From positions 186,001 through 250,000 of the forward strand of contig NZ_JAFMYU010000002.1 of NCBI RefSeq assembly GCF_017353255.1: a stretch of 64,000 bases of DNA, in the 5' to 3' direction. The translations under genes and the position numbers were made by a program. Of this stretch, positions 17,891 to 26,037 are shown one piece after another. This DNA comes from Fibrella aquatilis. GTDB lineage: Bacteria > Bacteroidota > Bacteroidia > Cytophagales > Spirosomataceae. Numbering within the stretch: position 1 is the stretch's first letter; each line of letters opens with the position of its first letter. The notes below the pieces were generated by a model. That model made no database searches and was not told the DNA's origin. It worked only from the letters and a program-made list of their open reading frames with translations.

Positions 17891-18305
17891 ATGCATACTG
17901 GAGAAAAGATTAGAGCAATTCGTTCGCTCAAGGGGGTTGTCGCAGGACAACATGGCCGAAATGCTGGGGCTATCACGGTTGGCCTACGGCGATATTGAGC
18001 GCTGTAAAACAGACCTGACCGATTCACGGCTCAATCAGATTGCCAGCGTTCTACAACTAAGCCCGGCCGATATTTTGGCGTTCGCTGATCGTATGACTAA
18101 TTTTTTTGACCAATGTAGTGGCGCAATTGGTCTTAAAAGCGGCACCCAAAACAATCACTACGACCAACGTGAACTTGAGCACGAGTTAGAGAAATCAACA
18201 TTAGTGCTTGAAAAATATCGCGCAGAAATAGAGAAGCTAAAAGCAGAGCGCGATAAAGCCGAGTTAGAGGCTCGTTATTGGCGTGAGAAACAAACCCCTT
18301 CTTGA
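17891..18305 (+). pseudogene. XRE-family regulator with coiled-coil tail, frameshifted near the start
   Basis: From the ATG at 17891 the frame reads MHTGEKIRAIRSLKG, a classic start of an XRE helix-turn-helix protein. It then leaves the conserved frame at a run of five G (17932-17936). Removing one G would continue directly into LSQDNMAEMLGLSRLAY and the rest of the HTH domain in the adjacent frame, which stays open to 18305. The downstream frame alone could start only at a TTG at 17880. The C-terminal part (about residues 85-138) is a charged coiled coil. I infer a 1-base insertion, or a sequencing error, or a short slippage site. It is divergent from the secreted-protein operon and may have regulated it. 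Confidence 0.75.
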
Positions 18306-18359
18306 TGAGGTACAGATGTTAATAAAACGTATGTGGAAAAGCGGAGGGAGCCTGATATG

Positions 18360-19619
18360 CTACGTCTTGCGCTTCTTTTTCCGGGCTGACGGGAACAGTA
18401 CGTTGTTAAGAATCAAGCGATAGCCGGGCGAGTGGGGGTGGAGGTTCAGGTCGGTGGCCTGGCGGAAGCTGCCGCCGCCACGGGTGCCTTCGGGGTCGTG
18501 GCCACCGTAGAAGGTCCATTGCCCCCGGCCCAGTTCGCCGTAGATGTACCGGTCAGATGATGGACTGGTGCCCATGACCAGGGCGTTTGATTTTACTGTC
18601 GATTTCGTAAACGCGGTGGTTTGCCCAAAAAATTCGCGGATGACCGACTCGTGGTTTTGCACCAGCATGGCCGGAATGGCGTCGAATTTGGCCGAAAAAT
18701 CAAAGAGTTGGAAATAGGTAGAGGGCTGATCCCAGCCACGGCCCACGGCGCAGTTGATATTGGAAAACGAAATGCCGCCCCCGTAGCCGTCGCCATCGTC
18801 GAGCACGAGGCGGAAGTTCTGAAACGCCAGCGTCTTGTTGAAATCGAGTTTGCTTTGGGCCTGCGGGTCAGTACCATCGCCGTCGTAGCTGCTCCCCACA
18901 ATATCGACCCCCTCGGCAGCCAGGGCAATGTCGAACGTTTCGGCACCGGAGCACATGGCAAACAAGAAGCCCCCGCCTGCACAAAACACCTTGATGCGCT
19001 TGGCCACGTCCAGCTTCAGTTGCGATAGTTTGGCGTAGCCCAGGCGGGAAGCAATGGCCTTCTGGGCGGCCATGTCTTCGGGCGAGATGCGGTGCAGGTT
19101 ACGGCCCAGTTGACCCGTAAAATCTTCGTGGTGCAGATGCAGCCAATCGTATTTGGCCAGGTCGCCCTTCATAATTTCCTCGTCGTAGACCACCTCGAAG
19201 GGGATCTCGGCGTAGGTCAGCACGTTCAGCACAGCGTCGGTATTTTCAAATTCGGCTTTGCTGATCTTAATGGGCGAATAAACAGCAATGCGGGCCGCTT
19301 TCAGCAGTTTTACGGCGTCGGTGTTGGCGTCGGGCTGGGCTACTTCCTGCCTGATGCGCTGGGCGGTGGCGGAGGTCAGTCGCTCAAAACGGACATTGCG
19401 GATGCGGCATTCCGACTCGAGCGCGGCCGTGGCCGGGGTCATGAAACTACCCCCCCGGTAGTTGAGCAGCCAGTCTACTTCGCCGTCGTTTTTCAGCACC
19501 ATAAACGCCACGCCGTATGCCTTGAGGTGGTCTGTCTGGGCAGCATCCATCGGGATGAGCAACTCGTCGGCCCGACTACCGAAGGGTATTAACAGCAGGA
19601 GGAGAAGCAGCGTTTTCAT
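18360..19619 (-). CDS. Secreted conserved protein often labelled asparagine synthetase B
   Basis: The protein has 419 residues from the ATG at 19619, which gives a signal peptide (MKTLLLLLLLIPFGSRA); the longer frame to 19679 adds an unlikely N-terminus. The body is strongly conserved in Bacteroidota and contains DWLLNYRGGSF, YDWLHLHHEDFTGQ, FLFAMCSGAETFDIALAAEG and QWTFYGGHDPEG. Databases often label this family asparagine synthetase B, but I see no glutaminase or PP-loop motifs. The central region resembles the glutamine amidotransferase-like/DJ-1 type fold (AMCSGA nucleophile-elbow-like). It is exported. True function is unknown. Confidence 0.7.
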   Translation of the reverse strand: MKTLLLLLLLIPFGSRADELLIPMDAAQTDHLKAYGVAFMVLKNDGEVDWLLNYRGGSFMTPATAALESECRIRNVRFERLTSATAQRIRQEVAQPDANTDAVKLLKAARIAVYSPIKISKAEFENTDAVLNVLTYAEIPFEVVYDEEIMKGDLAKYDWLHLHHEDFTGQLGRNLHRISPEDMAAQKAIASRLGYAKLSQLKLDVAKRIKVFCAGGGFLFAMCSGAETFDIALAAEGVDIVGSSYDGDGTDPQAQSKLDFNKTLAFQNFRLVLDDGDGYGGGISFSNINCAVGRGWDQPSTYFQLFDFSAKFDAIPAMLVQNHESVIREFFGQTTAFTKSTVKSNALVMGTSPSSDRYIYGELGRGQWTFYGGHDPEGTRGGGSFRQATDLNLHPHSPGYRLILNNVLFPSARKKKRKT

Positions 19620-19701
19620 ACCCGTCAAAGCGTATCGTCTATGCGCTTTAACCATGAGTATCAGGCGTTTGTTATGCACTGGTACTTACACTGCTCTAGT
19701 T

Positions 19702-19709
19702 TATTTTTG
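19702..19709 (+). promoter_or_regulatory. Predicted -7 element upstream of the aldo/keto reductase
   Basis: TATTTTTG is an exact match to TAnnTTTG, about 94 nt before the ATG at 19803. There is no well-placed -33 element. Confidence 0.4.
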
Positions 19710-19802
19710 AAAAATCGGGACACATGCTGAACAGTTCGGGATTTCGGTGAGTAGAGTAATGAATGGCCGCCCTATCGGCCACCTGCTAACAAGTCATTAC
19801 TC

Positions 19803-20669
19803 ATGCAACAAGCAACTGAACAACCTGCCCTGGCATCGGGCACGATCACCCTCGGTGGCGACTTGACCGTAAACCGCCTGGGCTACGGCGCTATGCGCAT
19901 CACCGGCGACGGCATCTGGGGACCGCCCAAAGACCGTGACGAGGCCATCCGCGTGCTCAAACGCTGCCTCGACCTGGGCATCAATTTCATCGACACTGCC
20001 GATAGCTATGGCCCATTTGTTTCCGAAGAACTAATTGCCGAAGCCTTGTACCCTTACGCCAACGACCTTGTGATTGGTACCAAAGGTGCACTCCTGCGCA
20101 CTGGTCCCAACCAATGGCCTGTAGACGGTAGCCGCAAACACCTGGAAGAGGCCCTGAACGGGAGCCTGAAACGCCTGAAAATGGAGCAGATTCAGCTGTA
20201 TCAGTTACACCGGTTCGACGATAAGGTGCCTTCGGAAGAGTTTCTGGGCTTTTTGAAAGAAGCACAGCAGCAGGGCAAGATCAAACACATTGGTCTCTCG
20301 GAAGTCGACGTGGATCAGATCAAAGAAGCCCAGCAATATTTTGAGGTGGTGTCTGTACAAAACATGTACAGCTTTGGGCAGCAAAAATGGAACCCCACGC
20401 TGAAGTACTGCGAAGAAAACAACATAGCATTTATCCCATGGTATCCGCTGGGTGGGGGCGATTTAAGCGCCGAGCAGGCTATTCATAAAGTAGCCGAACG
20501 TCACCAGGCTAGTGAGTACCAGATTGCGCTGGCATGGTTGCTGGCTGCGTCGCCCAAGATGCTGCTCATTCCCGGCACGTCGTCAGTAAAACACCTGGAG
20601 CAAAACACCGCCGCCGCCCAAATCAAACTGACGGAAGAGGATTTGCAGGATATGCCGCTACCAAAATAG
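19803..20669 (+). CDS. Aldo/keto reductase
   Basis: The 288-residue NADPH-dependent reductase has the complete AKR catalytic tetrad: Asp64 and Tyr69 (FIDTADSYG), Lys94 (GTKG) and His136 (QLHRFD). It is of the short type without the extra C-terminal loop. It probably reduces aldehydes or ketones in the cytoplasm; the substrate cannot be told. Its stop codon TAG (20667-20669) is the first three bases of a perfect 43-bp palindrome that runs to the stop codon of the convergent gene. Confidence 0.9.
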   Translation: MQQATEQPALASGTITLGGDLTVNRLGYGAMRITGDGIWGPPKDRDEAIRVLKRCLDLGINFIDTADSYGPFVSEELIAEALYPYANDLVIGTKGALLRTGPNQWPVDGSRKHLEEALNGSLKRLKMEQIQLYQLHRFDDKVPSEEFLGFLKEAQQQGKIKHIGLSEVDVDQIKEAQQYFEVVSVQNMYSFGQQKWNPTLKYCEENNIAFIPWYPLGGGDLSAEQAIHKVAERHQASEYQIALAWLLAASPKMLLIPGTSSVKHLEQNTAAAQIKLTEEDLQDMPLPK

Positions 20670-20762
20670 TGATAAACGATAAGTGGTAAACGGTGAGTGG
20701 GCTGACGCACAATTACGTATGCGTCAGCCCACTCACCGTTTACCACTTATCGTTTATCACTA
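20667..20762. repeat. Perfect 43-bp inverted repeat spanning two stop codons
   Basis: The arms 20667-20709 and 20720-20762 are perfect reverse complements with a 10-nt loop. Each arm begins with the TAG stop of its own convergent gene, then GTGATAAACGATAAGTGG, GTAAACGGTGAG and the core GGCTGACGCA. It will form a very stable hairpin in both transcripts and should terminate or protect both. The core recurs at 22920, 41852 and 45551. Confidence 0.97.
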
Positions 20763-21215
20763 TTTGTCTCCTTTCATCGCCTCCATTTTGTCACGGGCGG
20801 CTTTGAGTTGAGAAAGCTGACCAGTCAAATCTTCTTTGATGTAGGCGGGCAGCTTGTCATTTTCCAGTGCTTCTTCATAGGCTTCAACCGCCGCGTTTTC
20901 GCCAAACGTTACTGAGCTTAGTACTGTATCACGGTCTTTGCCCGTCACCGCCGATTTGATGTCAATCCAGGCCCGGTGAATTTTGCTGCCAATATCAGTC
21001 GACGTAGCATCTGACACCGCTTTACCGTCCATGCGGACAATGTGGTCGGCCAGTTGGCTACGGAAGTTTTGGCTCTGTACAATCATCTCGTTGAACAGAT
21101 GATCTAGTTGGCTGTCTTCCGTGTCTTCAACCGCCTTCATATACCCCTGAATACGGTCATTATTGATCTTTACCAGGTCGTTCAGGTCTTCGACGATTTC
21201 TTCGTTCTTAATCAT
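20760..21215 (-). CDS. PA2169-type four-helix-bundle protein (DUF2383-like)
   Basis: The protein has 151 residues from the ATG at 21215 (MIKNEEIVEDLNDLVKINND). It is all-helical and acidic, with the pattern of ferritin-like bundles: NDLVKINNDRIQGY at the start, FRSQLADHI in the middle and AVEAYEEALEN near the end. This fits the PA2169/DUF2383 family, found in stress- and envelope-linked settings but biochemically unknown. It is cytoplasmic by lack of a signal peptide. Its TAG stop is shared with the palindrome at 20667-20762. Confidence 0.8.
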   Translation of the reverse strand: MIKNEEIVEDLNDLVKINNDRIQGYMKAVEDTEDSQLDHLFNEMIVQSQNFRSQLADHIVRMDGKAVSDATSTDIGSKIHRAWIDIKSAVTGKDRDTVLSSVTFGENAAVEAYEEALENDKLPAYIKEDLTGQLSQLKAARDKMEAMKGDK

Positions 21216-21290
21216 AATCGTTGTCTTTGAATGGTTTAACAATCGACATGATTAACCGAAATGGTTGAGTTGTGTTTTGGGAAACTGAGT

Positions 21291-21408
21291 AACAGGTTAA
21301 ACACAAAGGCATAGAGATTACACAGAGAACATGGAGTTAGTCTTATTGCGAAAAAAAATAGTCTCCATGTTCTCTGTGTAATCTCTATGCCTTTGTGTTT
21401 AACCTGTT
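21291..21408. repeat. Perfect 46-bp inverted repeat downstream of asnS
   Basis: The arms 21291-21336 and 21363-21408 are perfect reverse complements containing ACACAAAGGCATAGAGATTA and CACAGAGAACATGGAG, with a 26-nt AT-rich loop. The element lies 5 nt beyond the asnS stop, in the position of a terminator. Words of the type ACAAAGGCA...ACACAGAG are, from general knowledge, common in intergenic repeats of several phyla. Confidence 0.97.
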
Positions 21409-21412
21409 CAAC

Positions 21413-22879
21413 TTAAAACTCTGCCGACTTGGGTGCTCTTGGAAAGGGGATCACGTCGCGGATGTTGCTCATACCTGTTACGAACAGCACCAGCCGCTCG
21501 AAGCCAAGACCAAAGCCGGCGTGGGGGGCCGTGCCAAACCGGCGCGTGTCGAGGTACCACCAGATAGCTTCTGGTTCAATACCCACCTCGGCCATGCGGG
21601 CGGTGAGCTTGTCGAGGTCATCTTCCCGTTGCGACCCGCCAATGATCTCGCCTATACCTGGAAACAGCACGTCCATAGCCCGCACGGTGGGGCCAAATAC
21701 CTCCCCACGGCTGTTGGTGGCGGGTTCGTTGTCTTGCTTCATGTAGAACGACTTAATAGCGCGGGGGTAGTTGGTCAGGATAACGGGTTTCTTAAAGTGC
21801 TTTTCCACCAGATACCGCTCGTGTTCCGACTGTAGGTCCACGCCCCAGCTTACTTCATACTGGAACTGCCCCTTCTTGGCCGGTTTCGAGTTGCGCAGAA
21901 TCTCGACGGCCTCGGTATAGGTTAGTCGCTCAAAATCATTGTCGACTACGAAACGCAGTTTTTCCAGCAGCGTCTGCTCCTGTTGGTCTTCCTTCTTCTT
22001 TGTTTTTTCTTCCTCGGCCAGCCGGTTATCCAGAAATGCCAGGTCATCAGCGCAGTGGTCAAGGGCGTAGCGGATCACCGATTTGACAAAGTCTTCGGCC
22101 AGGGCCATGTTGTCTTCCAGTTCGAAAAAGGTCATTTCTGGCTCGATCATCCAGAATTCGGCGAGGTGGCGCGTGGTGTTTGAGTTCTCGGCGCGGAACG
22201 TGGGGCCGAAGGTGTAGATCTTGCCCAGTGCCAAAGCGCCCAGTTCACCTTCCAGTTGGCCCGACACGGTGAGGTTGGTTTCGCGGCCAAAGAAATCCTG
22301 GCTATAATCCACCTTGCCGTCTTCCGTTTTGGGCGGGTTCAGCGGGTCGAGCGTCGAGACGCGGAACATTTCGCCGGCCCCCTCAGCGTCAGAGGCGGTG
22401 ATAATGGGCGTGTTGAGGTAGAAAAAGCCGTTGTCGTTGTAATACTTGTGCACCGCAAAGGCTAAAGCGTGGCGGATGCGCAGGATGGCGCTGAAGGTGT
22501 TAGTGCGGGGCCGCAGGTGGGCAATCTCGCGCAGGAACTCCAGCGAATGCCGCTTGGGCTGCAGGGGGTATTTCTCCGGGTCGGCGGGGCCGTAGATGGT
22601 CACATCGGCAATTTTCACTTCCACCGCCTGCCCCGCGCCCTGCGATTCAACCAGTTCGCCGGTGATAGCCACGCAGGCCCCGGTGGTAACCAGCCGCAGG
22701 GTGTCGTCGGGCAGGAAACCCGCCTCGGCCACGGCCTGAATGGTGTGGATCGTGGAGCCGTCGTTGATGGCGATGAAGACGGCGTTTTTACTTTCGCGCT
22801 TGGTGCGGACCCACCCTTTGACCGTCACGGTCTGTCCCGGTGGGGTTTGCAGCAGTTGTTTGACAGGGAGGTAACTCAT
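21413..22879 (-). CDS. asnS: Asparagine-tRNA ligase
   Basis: The 488-residue class IIb aminoacyl-tRNA synthetase has an N-terminal OB-fold anticodon-binding domain ([13 protein letters not shown], about residues 18-30). The catalytic core has motif 2 ([20 protein letters not shown]) and motif 3 ([15 protein letters not shown]). It is somewhat longer than the roughly 465-residue average because of a charged insert near residues 280-300 ([13 protein letters not shown]). It charges tRNA-Asn with asparagine. The leader may be very short: a TAnnTTTG element ends 4 nt before the ATG. Confidence 0.97.
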   Translation of the reverse strand: MSYLPVKQLLQTPPGQTVTVKGWVRTKRESKNAVFIAINDGSTIHTIQAVAEAGFLPDDTLRLVTTGACVAITGELVESQGAGQAVEVKIADVTIYGPADPEKYPLQPKRHSLEFLREIAHLRPRTNTFSAILRIRHALAFAVHKYYNDNGFFYLNTPIITASDAEGAGEMFRVSTLDPLNPPKTEDGKVDYSQDFFGRETNLTVSGQLEGELGALALGKIYTFGPTFRAENSNTTRHLAEFWMIEPEMTFFELEDNMALAEDFVKSVIRYALDHCADDLAFLDNRLAEEEKTKKKEDQQEQTLLEKLRFVVDNDFERLTYTEAVEILRNSKPAKKGQFQYEVSWGVDLQSEHERYLVEKHFKKPVILTNYPRAIKSFYMKQDNEPATNSRGEVFGPTVRAMDVLFPGIGEIIGGSQREDDLDKLTARMAEVGIEPEAIWWYLDTRRFGTAPHAGFGLGFERLVLFVTGMSNIRDVIPFPRAPKSAEF

Positions 22880-22883
22880 GAAG

Positions 22884-22891
22884 CAAATTTA
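22884..22891 (-). promoter_or_regulatory. Predicted -7 element directly before asnS
   Basis: The minus strand reads TAAATTTG, an exact TAnnTTTG match, and only 4 nt separate it from the asnS ATG. If used, the transcript would be leaderless or nearly so. Confidence 0.4.
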
Positions 22892-22929
22892 CGATGTACG
22901 AGTTACGATTTACGATTTGGGCTGACGCA
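22890..22929. repeat. Half-element of the ACGAATTACG/GGCTGACGCA palindrome family
   Basis: This single arm reads TTACGATGTACG, GTTACGATTTACGATTT and GGGCTGACGCA, the same word plus core as in the palindrome at 41813-41922. Only a degraded trace of the second core (GGGTCAGC near 22950) follows. It lies in the divergent region between asnS and an ECF sigma gene, where a strong terminator would not be expected. Confidence 0.8.
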
Positions 22930-23069
22930 AGCAGGACAAACGCCTGAGCGGGTCAGCAAAAACACTTGCCGGATTTAGCGTAATTCGGGGCGTTCTGCGT
23001 CATCCTGAATATGGTAGCTGCTGTGCCTGCTCAGTCTATCATCGTACCTGATCGTCTATTGCCCCATCT

Positions 23070-23633
23070 ATGCCTGCCGAAAAGCCTAAACGAACCATTC
23101 TCGCTACTGTGAAGCAGTACAGCGGGCGGCTGTTTGGGTTCATTCGTGATCGGGTACGCACTGAGGAAGACGCCGAAGATATCTTGCAGGATGTCTGGTA
23201 CCAGCTAAGCCGCGTAGTTGATCTCGACCAGATTGGCAGCCTCAGCGGATGGCTCTACGAAGTGGCCCGCAACCGCATCACCGACCGCTACCGCCGCACC
23301 CGCGAAACGGCCTTTAGCGACGCCGCCCACGCGGGCGACAATGACGAAGATGACAGCCTGTCGCTGGGTGATCTGCTCTTGGCCGACCCCGACGCGGCGG
23401 ACGATCCGCTATTCCGCGACCTGATCTGGGATGAACTGATGCGCGCGCTGGATGAACTACCCGAAAACCAACGGACGGTGTTTATTCAGAACGAACTGGA
23501 AGACAAAACCCTCCAGGCTATTGCCGACCAGACCGGCGAGAACCTGAAAACGATTATTTCGCGTAAACGCTACGCTGTGCAGCACCTGCGCAGACGCCTC
23601 CAAACGCTCTACAACGACCTGTCAAACACCTAA
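23070..23633 (+). CDS. ECF-type RNA polymerase sigma factor
   Basis: The 187-residue protein has sigma-70 region 2 near residues 15-70 (RTEEDAEDILQDVWYQLSRV) and region 4 near 120-175 (LPENQRTVFIQNELEDKTLQAIADQTG), joined by an acidic linker. It will direct RNA polymerase to a small set of promoters. There is no typical anti-sigma gene next to it; instead a small two-helix membrane protein gene follows 3 nt later, which could act as its regulator or its target. Confidence 0.93.
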   Translation: MPAEKPKRTILATVKQYSGRLFGFIRDRVRTEEDAEDILQDVWYQLSRVVDLDQIGSLSGWLYEVARNRITDRYRRTRETAFSDAAHAGDNDEDDSLSLGDLLLADPDAADDPLFRDLIWDELMRALDELPENQRTVFIQNELEDKTLQAIADQTGENLKTIISRKRYAVQHLRRRLQTLYNDLSNT

Positions 23634-23636
23634 GCC

Positions 23637-23960
23637 ATGCATAACCGATCTCGAAAGCGCTTTTTATGGATACCCGTTTTTGCTGCCATGGCCTGTTCGC
23701 TACTGGTGGCACTCATTATGTACTTGTGGAATACTGTGCTGGTGGCGGTGGTGGCCGTGAGGCCCGTGACGTTCTGGCAGGCGGCGGGTTTGTTTCTGCT
23801 AAGCCGCTTACTGGTAGGGGGGTGGCCGGGTGGTGGCAGAGGTCGGCACGGCGGTGGACCAGCCTGGCGAGGTAAGTGGCAGCAAATGAGCGACGAAGAC
23901 AAACGGCGTTTTAAAGAGCAGTTTCGTGCCAAATTCCGCCACGGCCCAGGCGAGGGGTGA
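23637..23960 (+). CDS. Small membrane protein co-transcribed with the ECF sigma factor
   Basis: The 107-residue protein has two predicted membrane helices (about residues 10-30 and 38-60), a Gly/Arg-rich linker and a charged C-terminal tail (WQQMSDEDKRRFKEQFRAKF). The tail resembles those of small Bacteroidota envelope-stress proteins found beside sigma factors. It starts 3 nt after the sigma gene, so they are co-transcribed. A function as anti-sigma partner is possible but unproven; no zinc anti-sigma motif is seen. Confidence 0.75.
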   Translation: MHNRSRKRFLWIPVFAAMACSLLVALIMYLWNTVLVAVVAVRPVTFWQAAGLFLLSRLLVGGWPGGGRGRHGGGPAWRGKWQQMSDEDKRRFKEQFRAKFRHGPGEG

Positions 23961-23985
23961 GTATCGGTTGTCTGTAGCTCCTAGA

Positions 23986-24018
23986 GCGCGAAGCAACTGA
24001 AGACAGTAAACAGTAAAC
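23986..24018. repeat. Half-element of the ACAGTAAACAG word family
   Basis: GCGCGAAGCAACTGAAGACA followed by GTAAACAGTAAAC shares its words with arms at 5777-5800 and 27148-27172. No matching second arm is seen before the VOC gene. Confidence 0.6.
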
Positions 24019-24036
24019 CTCAAACAGACACTCAAC

Positions 24037-24393
24037 ATGATTCACTTCATTCGCCTCGACCATATTCTGTTGTCCATTCCCGAAGGCCAAACTACCAATG
24101 CCCGCGCCTTCTATACCGACGTGATGGGCTTGGCCGAAATTCCCGGAAACCACCCCAGCGGAGCCATCTGGTTCGATATAGGCGATATTCAATTGCACTT
24201 GCGCGAAGAGATAGCGGGGCCGTTATCACTCCGTCACTCGGCGTTTGAAGTAGCCAACCTGGATGAAGCCCGGCAGGAACTGGCCGAAAAAGGCGTACCT
24301 ATTTCGTACTCGACGGATATCGACGGGCGGCAGCGTTTCTTCATCCGAGACCCCTTCGGCAACCGCATCGAGTTTTTGCAGTACGACAAGTAA
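24037..24393 (+). CDS. VOC-family (glyoxalase/bleomycin-resistance fold) protein
   Basis: The protein has 118 residues, a single VOC module. It begins IRLDHILLSI, where the His is a usual metal ligand, and ends DPFGNRIEFLQ, where the Glu is another. A small dioxygenase, lyase or binding protein are all possible; the substrate is not evident. Its stop lies 4 nt from the stop of the convergent LytTR gene. Confidence 0.88.
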   Translation: MIHFIRLDHILLSIPEGQTTNARAFYTDVMGLAEIPGNHPSGAIWFDIGDIQLHLREEIAGPLSLRHSAFEVANLDEARQELAEKGVPISYSTDIDGRQRFFIRDPFGNRIEFLQYDK

Positions 24394-24397
24394 GCGT

Positions 24398-25366
24398 CTA
24401 CACCTGCCGCCCTAGTTCAGCGATGAGTGTGTCGTTGTATTTGCGGGCTACAGGCACGATTAACTGCCCCCTCAGTAAGTGGAGCTTATACCCCTGCGCG
24501 TTGCCCGAAATCCGTTCTACCTGCTCCAGATTTACCACGTAAGACCGGTGACAGCGTACAAAAATGCTGGATGAGACAGTCTTAGCTTCGGAATCATATT
24601 GGTGATTACTCTGCTGAAAGTCAGAAAGTTGGCTCTCTAACCGACTTAGGCTGCTGCGCATCAGCTCTTTCGCCAGCGTCTCGTTTCGGGCGTAAAAAAT
24701 GGTGCAGTAGTTATCGCTCGATTCAATGGCCAGCAACTTGGTGGGGGCGAACGTGAAGGTGTCCTTTTCGTTCTCGGCCACCAGCGTCAACATGGTATGC
24801 TGTGTTGGCACGGGCGAAATTTCTGGACCGCCGACGGGAGGTAAAGTGGGCGGCAATGCGGTGGCCGACGGGTGGGGTGGCAACGTAGCTGAGAGCGTGG
24901 CGGCTTGTTGCTGATACCGCTTTAGTTGGCGGATATAGTTGATCATCACCGCCGCCGCCGTAGGAAAAATGCCCACCAGAAAGGTAACGGCAAGGCTCCA
25001 CACCCACCCCCAACCCAGTGCATATGTGTCGGTTGACAGCCAGATCATGTAGAGCCTGTTGCCTACCCCGATGAGCGATATCTGAAAAAGTATATGGACA
25101 ATTTCGCGGCCAACGGTCCAGTGCCTTTCGGCAAAAAGGCGCGGTGCCAACCGGGGCAATAAAACCGAATTGACCACCATTACGCCAAAGGCGATTAGGC
25201 CAAACCCCCAGATCTTCACTGATTTATAATCGGTTTGCCAGGTGCTTATGCCAAACGGTTGAAACAACCAGAGAAACAGAGCCACAAATACACCGAAAGT
25301 GAAGGCCAGCCGCCAGGCATGTGCCGGTGTTTCATCTCGTGGGTAGGGTTGCCGTAACAGGTTCAT
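24398..25366 (-). CDS. Membrane-anchored LytTR DNA-binding regulator
   Basis: The 322-residue protein has four predicted membrane helices in the first half (about residues 18-140) and a Pro/Ala linker. A C-terminal LytTR DNA-binding domain runs from about 205 to 318 (LLAIESSDNYCTIFYA, SSIFVRCHRSYVVNLEQVERI). Such proteins are common in Bacteroidota and probably couple a membrane signal to transcription without a kinase. It lies 23 nt downstream of the rhomboid gene on the same strand, so it may be the last gene of the polyprenyl synthase-rhomboid operon. Confidence 0.88.
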   Translation of the reverse strand: MNLLRQPYPRDETPAHAWRLAFTFGVFVALFLWLFQPFGISTWQTDYKSVKIWGFGLIAFGVMVVNSVLLPRLAPRLFAERHWTVGREIVHILFQISLIGVGNRLYMIWLSTDTYALGWGWVWSLAVTFLVGIFPTAAAVMINYIRQLKRYQQQAATLSATLPPHPSATALPPTLPPVGGPEISPVPTQHTMLTLVAENEKDTFTFAPTKLLAIESSDNYCTIFYARNETLAKELMRSSLSRLESQLSDFQQSNHQYDSEAKTVSSSIFVRCHRSYVVNLEQVERISGNAQGYKLHLLRGQLIVPVARKYNDTLIAELGRQV

Positions 25367-25389
25367 AGGCAGCTACATAAGGTAGCACG

Positions 25390-26019
25390 TCAACGCGAAA
25401 AAGGACGCCAGGCCGATAGCTGCTCGGCGAAGGCGGGCAGTGCGGCGGGGTAAACCGCGGCCATGAAAACCAGCCCAAACAGGGCACCATAGAGGTGGGC
25501 GTCGTGGTTAATGCCCGACGACCCCTGCCGCGAGGCATAGTACGAATAGCCCAGATACAGCAGCCCAAAAATGAAACCTGGAATGGGGATAGGGATAAAC
25601 ATAAGCTGCAAGGGCATAAACGGAGCCAGCAGAATCATGGCAAAAATCACCGATGACACCCCACCCGATGCCCCCAGCGAATTATACCGCGACTGATCGC
25701 GGTACTTCAACAGCGTCGGGATGTCGGAGATAATAATACCTGCGATATAGAACAAGACAAACACTACTCCGCCCAGATCGCCGAAAAGCGCATTGAAAAC
25801 ACCTTCCAGCGCCTGCCCGAAGGTGTAGAAGCTGAACATGTTGAAAAACAGGTGCCCATAGTCGGCGTGCAGAAACCCCGACGTGACCAGGCGGTAGTAT
25901 TCGCCCCGGTTGGCCACGGCATAGGGGTTCATAATCCAGCGGTCCATCAGCGATTCGTTTCGCCAGGCGGCAATGCTGATAAGGACCGTCACGATAACCA
26001 GAAGCAGGGTTGCAGACAT
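25390..26019 (-). CDS. Rhomboid-family intramembrane serine protease
   Basis: The 209-residue membrane protein has about six helices. The catalytic Ser118 lies in LGASGG and the catalytic His175 in NHDAHLYGALFG. The HLFFNM motif of the second helix is also present (residues 56-61). Rhomboids cut transmembrane substrates within the membrane. It sits 18 nt after the polyprenyl synthase gene and 23 nt before the LytTR gene on one strand. Confidence 0.92.
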   Translation of the reverse strand: MSATLLLVIVTVLISIAAWRNESLMDRWIMNPYAVANRGEYYRLVTSGFLHADYGHLFFNMFSFYTFGQALEGVFNALFGDLGGVVFVLFYIAGIIISDIPTLLKYRDQSRYNSLGASGGVSSVIFAMILLAPFMPLQLMFIPIPIPGFIFGLLYLGYSYYASRQGSSGINHDAHLYGALFGLVFMAAVYPAALPAFAEQLSAWRPFSR

Positions 26020-26037
26020 GAGAAGGGGGTACGGTAA

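Noticed and set aside
20667-20762. CRISPR-like repeat array or insertion-sequence ends
   Set aside because: The repeats are single inverted pairs scattered between genes, without regular spacers, transposase or target duplications.
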